DNA from: Cellulophaga sp. F20128
GTDB taxonomy: Bacteria > Bacteroidota > Bacteroidia > Flavobacteriales > Flavobacteriaceae
Reading direction: 5' to 3'
NCBI RefSeq assembly: GCF_023015805.1
Contig: NZ_JALKBA010000002.1
Coordinates: 407,515-471,514 of the forward strand
Length of the DNA: 64,000 bases
Position numbers and translations under genes: made by a program. This document shows positions 27,326 through 36,781 of this stretch, piece by piece (position 1 is the stretch's first letter; each line of letters starts with the position of its first letter). The notes under the pieces are model-generated. The model had not been told where the DNA came from, made no database searches, and worked only from the letters and a program-made list of their open reading frames with translations.

Positions 27326-28123
27326 ATGAAAAATTTAAATTTACTTGCACTTAGTTTGTGTCTTTGCATTCTTATAGGTTGCTCAAAAGAAAAGGAAGAA
27401 ACTCATATTTTTATTTTAATGGGGCAGTCTAATATGGCGGGTTATGGAGAGCTCTTACCTAAAGACACAATCCCGGTTGATAAAGTTTTTTTAATTCCCA
27501 CTAAGGCAAAAGAGCCATACATATGGCAAGCAGCAGCACACCCTTTACACAACCGATTAACCTCTGATCGTTTTGGCTTAGGTCTTCCCTTTGCTAAGGC
27601 ATATTTAAGAAAGCATCCTAATGTTACTATAAAATTAATTCCGGCCGCTTGGGGAGGTGCTGCTATAGATGATTTAAACAGAGGAACTGATACCTATAAT
27701 GACGCCATAAAGAAGGCGTTATTTGCCCAAAACAAGGGTGAGATAAAAGGGGTCTTATGGCATCAAGGAGAGTCGGATACAGTTACCGAAGAATTAGCAA
27801 ATACCTACGAAACAAAGCTTCATCAATTAATAAATGATATACGCACCGATTTAAACCTTGCAGAGCTTCCGTTTGTTGTTGGGAATTTGGCTGAATTTTA
27901 TGGTACAGGAAAAGACCATAATTCTACAGAAAGGGTAAAAAAAATAAACCAAGTGAAAAATGCCTTAAAAAACCTTCCTTCTAAAGTTAAGTATACTGGG
28001 TTTGCTGAGAGTAGTGATTGTAAATCTATTGATCAACATATGGTTCATTTTGATAGGGAATCTTATATAATACTAGGTAAAAGGTATGCTCAAGAAATGG
28101 ACAATGTATTAAATACGAAATAA
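27326..28123 (+). CDS. SASA-domain (DUF303) carbohydrate acetylesterase lipoprotein
   Basis: 265-aa lipoprotein with a lipobox at Cys19 (LIGC). It belongs to the SGNH-type sialate O-acetylesterase/CE6-like group: the nucleophile motif is GQSNMAG with Ser35, block AAWGGAAIDDL follows, then GVLWHQGESDT, and the catalytic His appears near the C-terminus in QHMVHFDRE. It would remove O-acetyl groups from the glycan so that the glycosidases can act. It starts 11 bases after the GH29-like gene and belongs to the same operon. Confidence 0.82.
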   Translation: MKNLNLLALSLCLCILIGCSKEKEETHIFILMGQSNMAGYGELLPKDTIPVDKVFLIPTKAKEPYIWQAAAHPLHNRLTSDRFGLGLPFAKAYLRKHPNVTIKLIPAAWGGAAIDDLNRGTDTYNDAIKKALFAQNKGEIKGVLWHQGESDTVTEELANTYETKLHQLINDIRTDLNLAELPFVVGNLAEFYGTGKDHNSTERVKKINQVKNALKNLPSKVKYTGFAESSDCKSIDQHMVHFDRESYIILGKRYAQEMDNVLNTK

Positions 28124-28172
28124 ATTTTTACCCGAAAATCAACAAAAACTATAAAGGTATAACAATAAGAAA

Positions 28173-30302
28173 ATGACAAAACAGAAAAACAGCAATCGAA
28201 AGTTAAAATTTTTTGGTTTCACCTTGGCCATACTTTTGGTTATTTCCTCTTGTAGGGAGCCTAAGGAGAATAGAAACAATAGTAAGGAAGTTACTATGGA
28301 AGGTTTGTTAAAAGAGATGATTGATCGAGATCAAATCACAAACTTTCCTGAAAACAATTATCAGTTGTTACAAGCAAGTAGTTATAATAGAGCGTCTGTT
28401 TCTCCAGAGAAACCGGGTTGGTTTGCAGATAGTGATGGAGAATCTTTTATTCGGGTTGAAGAGAACAATGGAAAAAAAGAATGGGTTATTATGGAAGATG
28501 AAGGTCCAGGAGCCATAACTAAAATTTGGGCGGTGTGTTTTTACTATGGCTTAAATGATACTATTGGAGCCAATATTAAAATTTATCTCGATGGAGCTCG
28601 TGAACCTACAATTGCAACTAATTTTTTTGAACTTGTAAAGGGGGCAGACTTTGTAAAAGCCCCGCTTGCAGATTATTCAACCAGAGCCGGAAACTTGTAC
28701 CTACCCATTCCTTATGCTAAAAGTTGTAAGATCACAATGGATAAAAAAGCATTTTACAATATCATTAATTATAGAAAATACAAGGCAACTACTAAGGTGA
28801 AAACTTTTACGATGCAAGATTTTGAACAAGCACAGCAAACCATTGCTAAGGTGTCTAAAACCTTGGTGCAACCCCCAGCTGTTCAGGGAGAAAAAGTAAA
28901 GGAAAGAAAGTTGTTAAAGTCTCAAGAGGCATTAACATTTAATTTGCCAGCAGGTAATAGAGCGGTTCAGGAAATTCGGATCAAATTGTCTAACACTGTT
29001 TCTATGGCCCAAGCCTTAAGATCTACCGTAGTCGGTGCTACTTTTGATGGGGAAGAAACGGTATGGGTGCCAGTAGGTGATTTTTTTAACAATGTTGGAA
29101 AAATTGAAGCTTATGACATGTGGGAAAGATCTGTGTCTTCAGATGGTACCATGGTATGCAGATGGGTGATGCCTTATGAAAAATCGGCTCAGATAAGTAT
29201 TACAAACCTTGATAAAAATGAGGTTGAGGTTGCTATGGAAGTTGTTACGGATGATAAGGAATGGGAACCGCATACTATGCATTTTTATGCGACATGGCAA
29301 ATGGAAGACCCTACCCCAACTTTTCCGCTTTATGATTGGAATTTTTTAACGGCAAATGGCAAGGGCGTAATTGTTGGGGACCAATGGACGGTACTAAATC
29401 CTATTGAAGGCTGGTGGGGAGAAGGGGATGAAAAAATATATGTTGATGATGATGTCGATAATAGGTTTCCTTCTCATTTTGGTACAGGAACGGAAGATTA
29501 TTATGGATGGGCAGGCGGTGTTGTTCCTACGCCTGAAGATCAATTTTCAAAACCATTTTTAGGGAATATTATTGTGGGAGAAAAGTCTAAAGGTTACAAT
29601 GTATGTACTAGGACTCGGGTATTGGATGCCATTCCATTTCAACAACAAATTATATTTGATATAGAATCTTCTTGTGGTAAAAGAAGTAAAGCACACTTTC
29701 TTCAATATGCCCAGACTACTTTTTGGTATGGGATTCCGGGGGTAACACATAATAAAAAACAATTACCACAATTTGCAGCAGCAACATTACCCACCGTGTC
29801 CGACCTAGAAAAACTTATAAAAACCGCAGAGGGAACCCAATATATGGTGGACAATGCGCTTGAGGCAGAACTGTTGCTTCTGAGCAAGCAGAGTAAATCT
29901 GTAGTTGAGAATTTTGCAGAAATTCCCATGTGGGGAGAAATGAGCGGAGGGGCTTTAAAAAATATATGGTTTGAAAAATTAGGTGATTTTATAGAAATAA
30001 AAATAACAGAACAATTTGAAGCTTCCCACATAAAAATAGGAACGGCAGTAGGGCCAAGCAGTGGTTCATTTGATGTGTATGTGAACGGAAATAAAAAAAT
30101 AAGTCAAGATTTATATGCCAAACACAACGGTATTTCTAACCCCTATTTAGATTTAGGGAGCTGTGATCCTGTTGATAATGCTTTTGTAATTCGCTTTCAA
30201 TTTACAGGAAGCCACCAAAACGCTAGGGATAATAAAAATAAATATGCCTTGGGGTTAGACTTCTTTCTTATAAAGAATAACTTCTTAAAAAGATCAAAAT
30301 AG
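28173..30302 (+). CDS. GH172 (DUF2961) family lipoprotein
   Basis: 709-aa lipoprotein with a lipobox at Cys27 (VISSC). The DUF2961 core is clear: DGESFIRVEEN near 88, VIMEDEGPGAITKIW near 105-120, and FPSHFGTGTEDYYGWAGG near 435. Characterised GH172 enzymes act on furanosides (alpha-D-fructofuranosides and D-arabinofuranosides), so a furanosidase is the best guess. The C-terminal 200 residues hold an extra beta-rich domain (IKIGTAVGPSSGSFDVYVNG) suggesting carbohydrate contact. It is the last gene of the plus-strand locus and its stop codon lies in a hairpin shared with the convergent TRAP operon. Confidence 0.85.
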   Translation: MTKQKNSNRKLKFFGFTLAILLVISSCREPKENRNNSKEVTMEGLLKEMIDRDQITNFPENNYQLLQASSYNRASVSPEKPGWFADSDGESFIRVEENNGKKEWVIMEDEGPGAITKIWAVCFYYGLNDTIGANIKIYLDGAREPTIATNFFELVKGADFVKAPLADYSTRAGNLYLPIPYAKSCKITMDKKAFYNIINYRKYKATTKVKTFTMQDFEQAQQTIAKVSKTLVQPPAVQGEKVKERKLLKSQEALTFNLPAGNRAVQEIRIKLSNTVSMAQALRSTVVGATFDGEETVWVPVGDFFNNVGKIEAYDMWERSVSSDGTMVCRWVMPYEKSAQISITNLDKNEVEVAMEVVTDDKEWEPHTMHFYATWQMEDPTPTFPLYDWNFLTANGKGVIVGDQWTVLNPIEGWWGEGDEKIYVDDDVDNRFPSHFGTGTEDYYGWAGGVVPTPEDQFSKPFLGNIIVGEKSKGYNVCTRTRVLDAIPFQQQIIFDIESSCGKRSKAHFLQYAQTTFWYGIPGVTHNKKQLPQFAAATLPTVSDLEKLIKTAEGTQYMVDNALEAELLLLSKQSKSVVENFAEIPMWGEMSGGALKNIWFEKLGDFIEIKITEQFEASHIKIGTAVGPSSGSFDVYVNGNKKISQDLYAKHNGISNPYLDLGSCDPVDNAFVIRFQFTGSHQNARDNKNKYALGLDFFLIKNNFLKRSK

Positions 30303-30321
30303 CCCACAATGCAGTGGGCTA
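30300..30321. terminator. Hairpin between convergent operons
   Basis: Perfect stem TAGCCCAC (30300-30307) with GTGGGCTA (30314-30321) around a 6-base loop, placed between two convergent genes. There is no long T-tract on either side, so termination is likely but not certain. Confidence 0.6.
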
Positions 30322-30356
30322 TACTTACGCTACTAATGTCAATTTACCTTACCGGT

Positions 30357-31661
30357 TTACAATCCAAATAGGTTTGGTAAAAACATGGAGATTTGCGGAA
30401 TGTAGGTAATTAAAAACAGTACAAATACCATAATGAGTAAAAATGGTATCAGCGGCTTTATAACTTGCGTCACGGATACTTTGGCAATACCACTTCCCAC
30501 AAAGAGAATAGTCCCTACAGGTGGCGTACACAGCCCTATACAAAGGTTTAAAACCAATACAATACCAAAATGTACGGGATGCATACCCAAAGCAACGACT
30601 ACCGGTAAAAATATAGGTGTAAAAATTAAAACTGCTGGCGTAATGTCCATAAATGTTCCAATAACCAAGAGTACTAAATTAATGACTAAAAAGATGACAA
30701 TTTTATTGCTGAATTGTTCCAATAAGAAACTACTGATAAGCTCAGGAATCCCTTCAAAAGAGAACAACCACGACATTGCCATAGACGTACAAATTAAAAA
30801 CATCACAACGGCAGTAGTTTTAGCACTTGCCAGTAGAATGGAAGGAAAATCTTTGGTGCTAATATCCCCATAAACTAAGGCTAGGATAGCCGCGTATAGT
30901 ACAGCAATTGCAGAAGCTTCGGTTGCGGTAAAAATACCGGCAACGATACCTCCAACTACGACAAACAATAGGAGTAAACTAAAAAATGCTTTTCTAAAAT
31001 ATTCCCAGATTAAAGAAAAAGGTGCCCGTTCGCTTTTAGAAAATTTACGTCGGATAGCTACAAATGCAATATAGGCTATAATCGCAAATCCTAGTAAAAT
31101 ACCCGGCAAATACCCGGCAATAAATAGTGCTGCTACTGAGGCCGAGCCACCACTTGCCAAGGCATAAACGATTAATACATTACTCGGCGGAATTAATAAA
31201 CCGGTGGTAGATGAGGTTATATTTACTGAAGCACTAAACTCCCGAGGATAGCCTTCATCTTCCATTCTGTCTGTCATGATACTTCCAATGGCGGATGTTG
31301 CCGCAAGGGCAGATCCAGAGATAGCACCGAATAACATGGAGGATAATACGTTTACATACGCCAAGCCACCAGGCAAGCTAGCGACTAATGACTTTGCAAA
31401 ATTAATAAGTCGGTTTGCAATACCCCCCCGTTTCATAATCTCACCAGCCAATACGAAAAATGGAATAGCGAGCAGGGCAAAGTTATCGATGCCAGTCGTC
31501 ATCCGTTGGGCAATGGTCGTGATACCAGGTAAGTTGTCAATATTAAGAAGTAAACTAATGGTTGTAGAAATTCCTATGCTATAGGCAACGGGAACTTTAA
31601 GTAGTAATAAAATAAAAAAGACTACAAATAAAACGATAATGCTTATGATTTCTATACTCAT
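30357..31661 (-). CDS. TRAP transporter large permease (DctM-type)
   Basis: 434-aa inner-membrane protein with about 12 hydrophobic segments and DctM motifs (AIPFFVLAGEIMKRGGI, LFGAISGSALAATSAIG, GLLIPPSNVLIVYALASGG, FMDITPAVLIFTPIFLPV). It is the channel subunit of a sodium-driven tripartite uptake system. A longer open frame reaches 31733, but the ATG at 31661 follows the small-permease stop by one base and was chosen. It is the last gene of a six-gene minus-strand operon with uronate enzymes, so a hexuronate such as glucuronate is the inferred substrate. Confidence 0.92.
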   Translation of the reverse strand: MSIEIISIIVLFVVFFILLLLKVPVAYSIGISTTISLLLNIDNLPGITTIAQRMTTGIDNFALLAIPFFVLAGEIMKRGGIANRLINFAKSLVASLPGGLAYVNVLSSMLFGAISGSALAATSAIGSIMTDRMEDEGYPREFSASVNITSSTTGLLIPPSNVLIVYALASGGSASVAALFIAGYLPGILLGFAIIAYIAFVAIRRKFSKSERAPFSLIWEYFRKAFFSLLLLFVVVGGIVAGIFTATEASAIAVLYAAILALVYGDISTKDFPSILLASAKTTAVVMFLICTSMAMSWLFSFEGIPELISSFLLEQFSNKIVIFLVINLVLLVIGTFMDITPAVLIFTPIFLPVVVALGMHPVHFGIVLVLNLCIGLCTPPVGTILFVGSGIAKVSVTQVIKPLIPFLLIMVFVLFLITYIPQISMFLPNLFGL

Positions 31662-31662
31662 A

Positions 31663-32154
31663 CTATTCGGTAATTTGGTTGGTAATAATTTTTCCCATAT
31701 GGTAGGCGGAAAAAAACATGATAAGTAGACCACTTACGGGGAAGATGGCATATATATAGCCAAGGGGAACACGTAAGGTTCCTGATAATTGCTCTAAATG
31801 TAAAGTGGTGTAAACAAGGTTAAAACCACCAATGACCATCACTATTAAAGCAAATAAAAAGATGCTTATCTCTATAAAGATCAAGGTCTTCTTTTTAAGC
31901 TGAGGTGAAAATTTTTGATACATAAAATCCATCGCTAAATGTTCCCTTTTTCCACTTAGGTATGCCGCGCCAAGGATAGACAACCAAATTAAAGAGAAGC
32001 GTGCGAGTTCTTCAGTAAAAGCAAAGGATTGATTTAGAATGTAACGCGAAAATACTTGTCCTAACACGTCTATTACTAATAATCCGAAAATGGCAACGAG
32101 CATTACTTCTAAAACCCTACATATTTTATTGAACAAAAAATCTGCTGTTTTCAT
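31663..32154 (-). CDS. TRAP transporter small permease (DctQ-type)
   Basis: 163-aa membrane protein with four hydrophobic helices and the family pattern FSRYILNQSFAFTEELARFSLIWLSI followed by AAYLSGKREHLAMDF. It partners the large permease, which starts one base after its stop, and the periplasmic binding protein encoded upstream. Part of the uronate uptake and catabolism operon. Confidence 0.9.
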   Translation of the reverse strand: MKTADFLFNKICRVLEVMLVAIFGLLVIDVLGQVFSRYILNQSFAFTEELARFSLIWLSILGAAYLSGKREHLAMDFMYQKFSPQLKKKTLIFIEISIFLFALIVMVIGGFNLVYTTLHLEQLSGTLRVPLGYIYAIFPVSGLLIMFFSAYHMGKIITNQITE

Positions 32155-32159
32155 AGGTA

Positions 32160-33128
32160 TTATTTTTGTATTTCATTGATGATGTAATCCAATTCTGGGT
32201 GGTCTTTTTGAAACTCAATCAGTACGGATTTTGATTGTTCTTGAAATAGGGAAGTTTCAGGGTAAATGATTTCTATGCCTGCTTTTTTGGCAATGGCCAT
32301 AGATTCTTCAACAGACTCTTTCCAAAATTGTTTTTGTGCTTGTGCAGATTCATCTGCAGCCTCTTGAATCCATATTTTCTCCTGTTCAGAAAGCTTATCC
32401 CAATATTTTGTACCAATAAGTAACACATCAGGTACCGCAGAATGTTGGTCTATGGTATAGTATTTACTCACTTCAAAATGATTGGAAGATACAAAAGAAG
32501 GCCAATTGTTTTCAGCACCATCTACCACACCTTGTTGAATGGCGGTATACAATTCTCCAAATGACATTGGGGTAGGTGAACCGCCTAAAGCATTCACCAT
32601 ATTAATAGCCATTTGGTTGTTCATAACTCTAATTTTTAACCCTTTTAAATCCTCCGGTGTTCGTATTGCTTTGTTAGAAGTGTAAAAATTTCGACTACCT
32701 GCGTCATAATAACACAGACCTCTTAACCAAAATTTACTTCCTTTTTCTAAAATAGATTTTCCAACTTTTCCTTCTAACACATCAAATTTGTGTTTTTCGT
32801 TTTTAAATAAATAAGGAATGCCTAAAACGTGATATTCGGGCACAAAATTAGATAAGGTTGCTGCACTTACTTTGGTAATAGCTACACTTCCAATCTGGAT
32901 TAATTCTAGTACTTCACGTTCAGATCCCAGTTGACCATCCGGAAATATTTTAACATCCATTTTACCATTGGATTTTTTATAAACTGCTTTTTTAAATTCC
33001 AAAATACCTTTGTGAACAGGATGGGCTTGTGGTAAAGAATGAGCTAAATACAAGGTGTTTACGCCATTGCTTTCTTTACACCCCAAAAAAGCGAAGAGAA
33101 CTACTAAAATCCAAAATATTCTACGCAT
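32160..33128 (-). CDS. TRAP transporter substrate-binding lipoprotein (DctP-type)
   Basis: 322-aa binding protein with a lipobox at Cys17 (FAFLGC), so it is anchored rather than free in the periplasm. DctP features are seen: FPDGQLGSEREVLELIQIG, LKGLKIRVMNNQM with the Arg that contacts substrate carboxylates in this family, and GVVDGAENNWPSF. It delivers an acid to the two permeases encoded next. The uronate substrate is inferred from uxaC/uxuA/SDR directly upstream in the operon. Confidence 0.92.
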   Translation of the reverse strand: MRRIFWILVVLFAFLGCKESNGVNTLYLAHSLPQAHPVHKGILEFKKAVYKKSNGKMDVKIFPDGQLGSEREVLELIQIGSVAITKVSAATLSNFVPEYHVLGIPYLFKNEKHKFDVLEGKVGKSILEKGSKFWLRGLCYYDAGSRNFYTSNKAIRTPEDLKGLKIRVMNNQMAINMVNALGGSPTPMSFGELYTAIQQGVVDGAENNWPSFVSSNHFEVSKYYTIDQHSAVPDVLLIGTKYWDKLSEQEKIWIQEAADESAQAQKQFWKESVEESMAIAKKAGIEIIYPETSLFQEQSKSVLIEFQKDHPELDYIINEIQK

Positions 33129-33148
33129 AATAAGTTGTGTTTGTGTTT

Positions 33149-34552
33149 TTAAAAATTAAAATAATTAGCGGCATTTTTGTAACTAATATTTTCTACTAGC
33201 TTACCAAAAAAAGCGATATCAGCGGGGAGCTCTCCTTTTTCTATATCAGTACCAATTAAATTACAGAGTAATCGTCTAAAATATTCATGTCTTGGATAGG
33301 ATAAAAAACTACGACTATCCGTAAGCATTCCTATAAATGTACTTAGTAAACCTAAATTGGAGAGGGTGTTTATTTGTTTTTCCATCCCATCTTTTTGATC
33401 TAAAAACCACCATGCACTTCCCCATTGCATTTTAGCCTCAGCACTATTGTAATTCCCCATCATTGTAGCAAAGAGTTCATTGTCTGCTGGGTTTAGATTA
33501 TAAGTAATGGTGTTCGCTAATACTTTGTTTTTATTTAGTTTGTCAAAAAAAGCAGACATGGTAACTGCCTGTGGATAATCACCAATAGAATCACAACCTA
33601 CATCTGCACCTAATTCTTGCATTAGCTTGCTGTTGTTGTTTCTAATAGGGCCTAAATGAAATTGCTGTACCCAATTTTTTTTATGGTACATTTTTGCAAG
33701 TTCGTATAGCACACAAGATTTAAATTGAAGGGTTTCTTCTGCCGATGGAATTTTTCCGGCAAGGCGATTTTTGAGAATGGCATTAACTTCATTTTCTGTG
33801 TAAGGTGTAGCCGGAATGTTGTTTAAACCGTGATCAGAAACCCTACAGCCATTGTTGTGAAAGTGATTTACACGTTGTTCTAAACTCGCTAGTAAGTGCT
33901 CTAAACTCTTTATGGTAATACCAGAAGAAGCTTCTAAAGAATTTAAATAAGAGGTGTAAGATTCAAGATTTATGTCTAAGGCCTTGTCTGGTCTAAAGCC
34001 TGGTAAAATTGCGGTTTCAGTATAATTATCTTTTAAAAATTGATGGTGTTCTAAGGTATCTATAGGGTCATCTGTAGTGCAGAGGGTGACCACTTTTAGT
34101 TTGCGTAACAGTTTTCTAGGGGTAAGCGTTTTTAATTGTTCGTTAGCCGTATCATAAATTTTCTTCGCGGTAGATGGCTGAAGAATTTCTTTAATTCCAA
34201 AATAGCGTTCTAATTCTAAATGTGTCCAGTGAAATAATGGGTTTCGAACTGTTTTGGGTACCGTTTCTGCCCATTTTTCAAACTTTTCCCAAGGCGTAGT
34301 TGATGTCCCAGTAATGTATTTTTCTTCAACTCCAGCTGCCCGCATTGCACGCCATTTGTAATGGTCGCCTTCTAGCCAAGCTTCGTATAAATTGGCAAAG
34401 GGTTTGTTCTCTGCAATTACTTTAGGCGACAAATGATTGTGATAGTCTATGATAGGTTGGTCTTTGGCATACTCGTGGTATAATTGTTTTGCTGTTTCTG
34501 TACTTAACAGAAAATCATCAGTGATAAATGTATTGGTGTCTTTAAATACCAT
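33149..34552 (-). CDS. uxaC: Glucuronate/uronate isomerase UxaC
   Basis: 467-aa isomerase that converts D-glucuronate to D-fructuronate (or galacturonate to tagaturonate). The family signature IIDYHNHLSPKVIAENKPF is near residue 33, with the metal-ligand HNH, followed by YEAWLEGDHYKWRAMRAAG. The typical C-terminal LSYPRHEYFRRLLCNLIG is present. The length is normal. It starts one base before the uxuA stop region, giving a tight operon. Together with UxuA and the SDR it makes a complete route to 2-keto-3-deoxygluconate; no KdgK or KdgA is seen in the window. Confidence 0.95.
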   Translation of the reverse strand: MVFKDTNTFITDDFLLSTETAKQLYHEYAKDQPIIDYHNHLSPKVIAENKPFANLYEAWLEGDHYKWRAMRAAGVEEKYITGTSTTPWEKFEKWAETVPKTVRNPLFHWTHLELERYFGIKEILQPSTAKKIYDTANEQLKTLTPRKLLRKLKVVTLCTTDDPIDTLEHHQFLKDNYTETAILPGFRPDKALDINLESYTSYLNSLEASSGITIKSLEHLLASLEQRVNHFHNNGCRVSDHGLNNIPATPYTENEVNAILKNRLAGKIPSAEETLQFKSCVLYELAKMYHKKNWVQQFHLGPIRNNNSKLMQELGADVGCDSIGDYPQAVTMSAFFDKLNKNKVLANTITYNLNPADNELFATMMGNYNSAEAKMQWGSAWWFLDQKDGMEKQINTLSNLGLLSTFIGMLTDSRSFLSYPRHEYFRRLLCNLIGTDIEKGELPADIAFFGKLVENISYKNAANYFNF

Positions 34553-34553
34553 C

Positions 34554-35741
34554 TTATAAGCTATTTTTTATTCCTAATTCTAATCCCCTTAATTCTGCCA
34601 ATCCTCTTAACCTTCCTATGGCAGAATAACCTGGATTTGTATGTTTTTTTAAATCGTCTAACATTTGGTGTCCGTGATCTGGTCGCATTGGAATTGCATA
34701 ATCCTTGCGCCCCGATGTAAGTCGTCTATTTTGTTCTATCAATACTCCTTTTACAATAGCATACATATCTACATCACCTTCCAAATGATTGGCTTCGTAA
34801 AAATTACCTTCGGCATCTCGTTTTGTAGAGCGTAAATGTAAAAAGTGTACCCGGTCAGAAAAGGCATTGAAAATCTCCAATAAATCGTTATCTGCCCTAG
34901 CACCTAAGGAGCCAGTACAAAAGGTGATGCCATTGTTTATAGCAGGTACTTTGTTGAAAATAAAAGCGTAATCTTCTAAAGTGCTTACTACTCTTGGTAG
35001 TCCTAAAATAGGAAAAGGAGGGTCGTCTGGATGAATACACATCAGTACATTTTCTTTTTCTGCAACGGGGATAATTTCTAATAAAAAGGCAACCAAATTG
35101 TTTCTAAGTTTTTCCGCGTCTATAGTGGTATAACTATCTAATACTTGTTGAAACTCGGTTAATGAATAGCCTTCTTCTGCCCCAGGTAAACCTGCAATTA
35201 TGGTGTTCGTTAATTTCTGTATGTCATCCGCAGACATTTGCTCAAAATAAGCCGCTGCTTTCTGTAATTGTACGGTACTGTAATCTTTTTTTGCATTAGG
35301 TCTTTGTAAGATAAAAACATCAAAAGCTATAAAAGCTGCGATTTCAAAAAACAATGCTTTAGAACCATCTTCCATTGGGTGATCTAAAGAAGTTCTAGTC
35401 CAATCCAATACGGGCATAAAATTATAGCAAATTACACCGATGTTGCAGGCCGCTAAATTTATGATACTCTGTTTGTAATTAGCAATGTATTTTTTATAGT
35501 CTCCTGAACGAGTTTTTATAGTTTCATGTACAGGGACAGATTCTACCACAGACCAGAATAGGCCTGAGTTTTCAATTTCTTTTTTGCGTTTTATAATTTC
35601 CGCTTCCGTCCAAACTTCTCCGTTAGGGATATGATGTAAAGCAGTAACAACACCGGTTGCGCCAGCCTGTTTAATATCGGATAAACTCACGGGATCTTTT
35701 GGCCCGTACCATCTCCAGGTTTGCTGCATATTTGTTTTCAT
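34554..35741 (-). CDS. uxuA: Mannonate dehydratase UxuA
   Basis: 395-aa enzyme that dehydrates D-mannonate to 2-keto-3-deoxy-D-gluconate. It starts with [21 protein letters not shown], typical of UxuA. The likely metal ligands are conserved in [32 protein letters not shown] and [12 protein letters not shown]. It sits between uxaC and the SDR gene in one operon. A second, shorter UxuA-family gene lies divergently at 36782. Confidence 0.95.
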   Translation of the reverse strand: MKTNMQQTWRWYGPKDPVSLSDIKQAGATGVVTALHHIPNGEVWTEAEIIKRKKEIENSGLFWSVVESVPVHETIKTRSGDYKKYIANYKQSIINLAACNIGVICYNFMPVLDWTRTSLDHPMEDGSKALFFEIAAFIAFDVFILQRPNAKKDYSTVQLQKAAAYFEQMSADDIQKLTNTIIAGLPGAEEGYSLTEFQQVLDSYTTIDAEKLRNNLVAFLLEIIPVAEKENVLMCIHPDDPPFPILGLPRVVSTLEDYAFIFNKVPAINNGITFCTGSLGARADNDLLEIFNAFSDRVHFLHLRSTKRDAEGNFYEANHLEGDVDMYAIVKGVLIEQNRRLTSGRKDYAIPMRPDHGHQMLDDLKKHTNPGYSAIGRLRGLAELRGLELGIKNSL

Positions 35742-35750
35742 AAAATAAGA

Positions 35751-36566
35751 TTAAACTCCGCTAAAAACACTAAAACCTCCATCGACAGGAATTACGGCAC
35801 CAGTAATAAACTTAGAAGCATTGCTACATAAAAAATGAAGTGCTCCATTAAGTTCATCAGCTTCTCCAAAACGATTCATAGGTGTGTTTTTAATAATAGT
35901 GTTACCTCTGTCCGTGTAAGATCCATCTGTATTGGTGAGTAGGCTTTTGTTCTGTTTTCCAATAAAGAAACCAGGAGCAATTGCATTTACTCTAATATTA
36001 CCATTGTATTTTGTTGCCATTTCCACAGCCATCCAACGGGTGAAGTTTTCCATTGCAGCTTTGGAGGCAGAGTAGCCTGCTACACGGGTAATTACACGTG
36101 GAACTGCCATAGAAGAATAGTTTATGATGACACCGCTGTTTTGATCAGCCATCACCTTGCCAAAAACGATACTGGGGATCACAGTGCCTTGTAGGTTTAA
36201 TTTAGAAACTTTGTCAAAATCATCCATATTTAGATCAAAAATTGTCTGATCTGGTCCAATAGTTGCACCTGGTAAATTACCTCCGGCAATATTGACAAGT
36301 ATATCTATTTTACCATAGGTATTTAATATTTTATCCCGCACGGCCTCTAATTCGGTTTTATTTAATACATCTGCTTTAAAAGCCTGTGCTTCACCATAAT
36401 TCTTGTTTATTTCGTCAGCTACTTTTTGAGTGTTTTCTAGATTACGTCCTAGAAGTATGGTTTTTACTCCGCCAATGGCTAAACTTTTTGCTGCAGTACT
36501 TCCCAGAACTCCAGCGCCACCAGTAATTACAGCAACTTTATCTTTAATATCAAAAAGGTTATTCAT
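35751..36566 (-). CDS. SDR-family D-mannonate oxidoreductase (fructuronate reductase)
   Basis: 271-aa short-chain dehydrogenase with TGGAGVLGS near residue 16, NIAGG near 90 and the complete catalytic YSASK (VAGYSASKAAMENFTRW). The end reads GAVIPVDGGFSVFSGV. In Bacteroidota this SDR type replaces classical UxuB and reduces D-fructuronate to D-mannonate. It is first in the minus-strand uronate operon, which supports the call. It starts 215 bases from the divergent UxuA-like gene, so a shared regulatory region is likely. Confidence 0.85.
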   Translation of the reverse strand: MNNLFDIKDKVAVITGGAGVLGSTAAKSLAIGGVKTILLGRNLENTQKVADEINKNYGEAQAFKADVLNKTELEAVRDKILNTYGKIDILVNIAGGNLPGATIGPDQTIFDLNMDDFDKVSKLNLQGTVIPSIVFGKVMADQNSGVIINYSSMAVPRVITRVAGYSASKAAMENFTRWMAVEMATKYNGNIRVNAIAPGFFIGKQNKSLLTNTDGSYTDRGNTIIKNTPMNRFGEADELNGALHFLCSNASKFITGAVIPVDGGFSVFSGV

Positions 36567-36781
36567 GTTCGTTATTCGTTAGTTCACTAAAGTATATAAA
36601 ACACGAGTAGTACCAAAATAAATGGTTTAGTTTCTTAAAAATAACTAAAAGTGTGATAAAAATATTTTTAAAATTGGCTAAAAAAGTACTCAATTCATAA
36701 GATTTTAATAAAATTGATGCTTTCTTTGTATTTTAAGTTAAGGGTAAGAAACGGCATAAGTTTCGAAATAAAATAAAAAAT

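Noticed and set aside
703..30302. A carrageenan or fucoidan utilization locus
   Set aside because: No sulfatase is present, and no GH16, GH107 or GH168-like enzyme was recognised.
30433..30873. A 146-codon plus-strand open frame
   Set aside because: Antisense to the well-supported TRAP large permease; no domain and poor composition.
36567..36781. An operator in the divergent uxuB-like/UxuA-paralog gap
   Set aside because: Only AT-rich near-palindromes such as AAAAATATTTTT are visible; these are expected by chance at this base composition.
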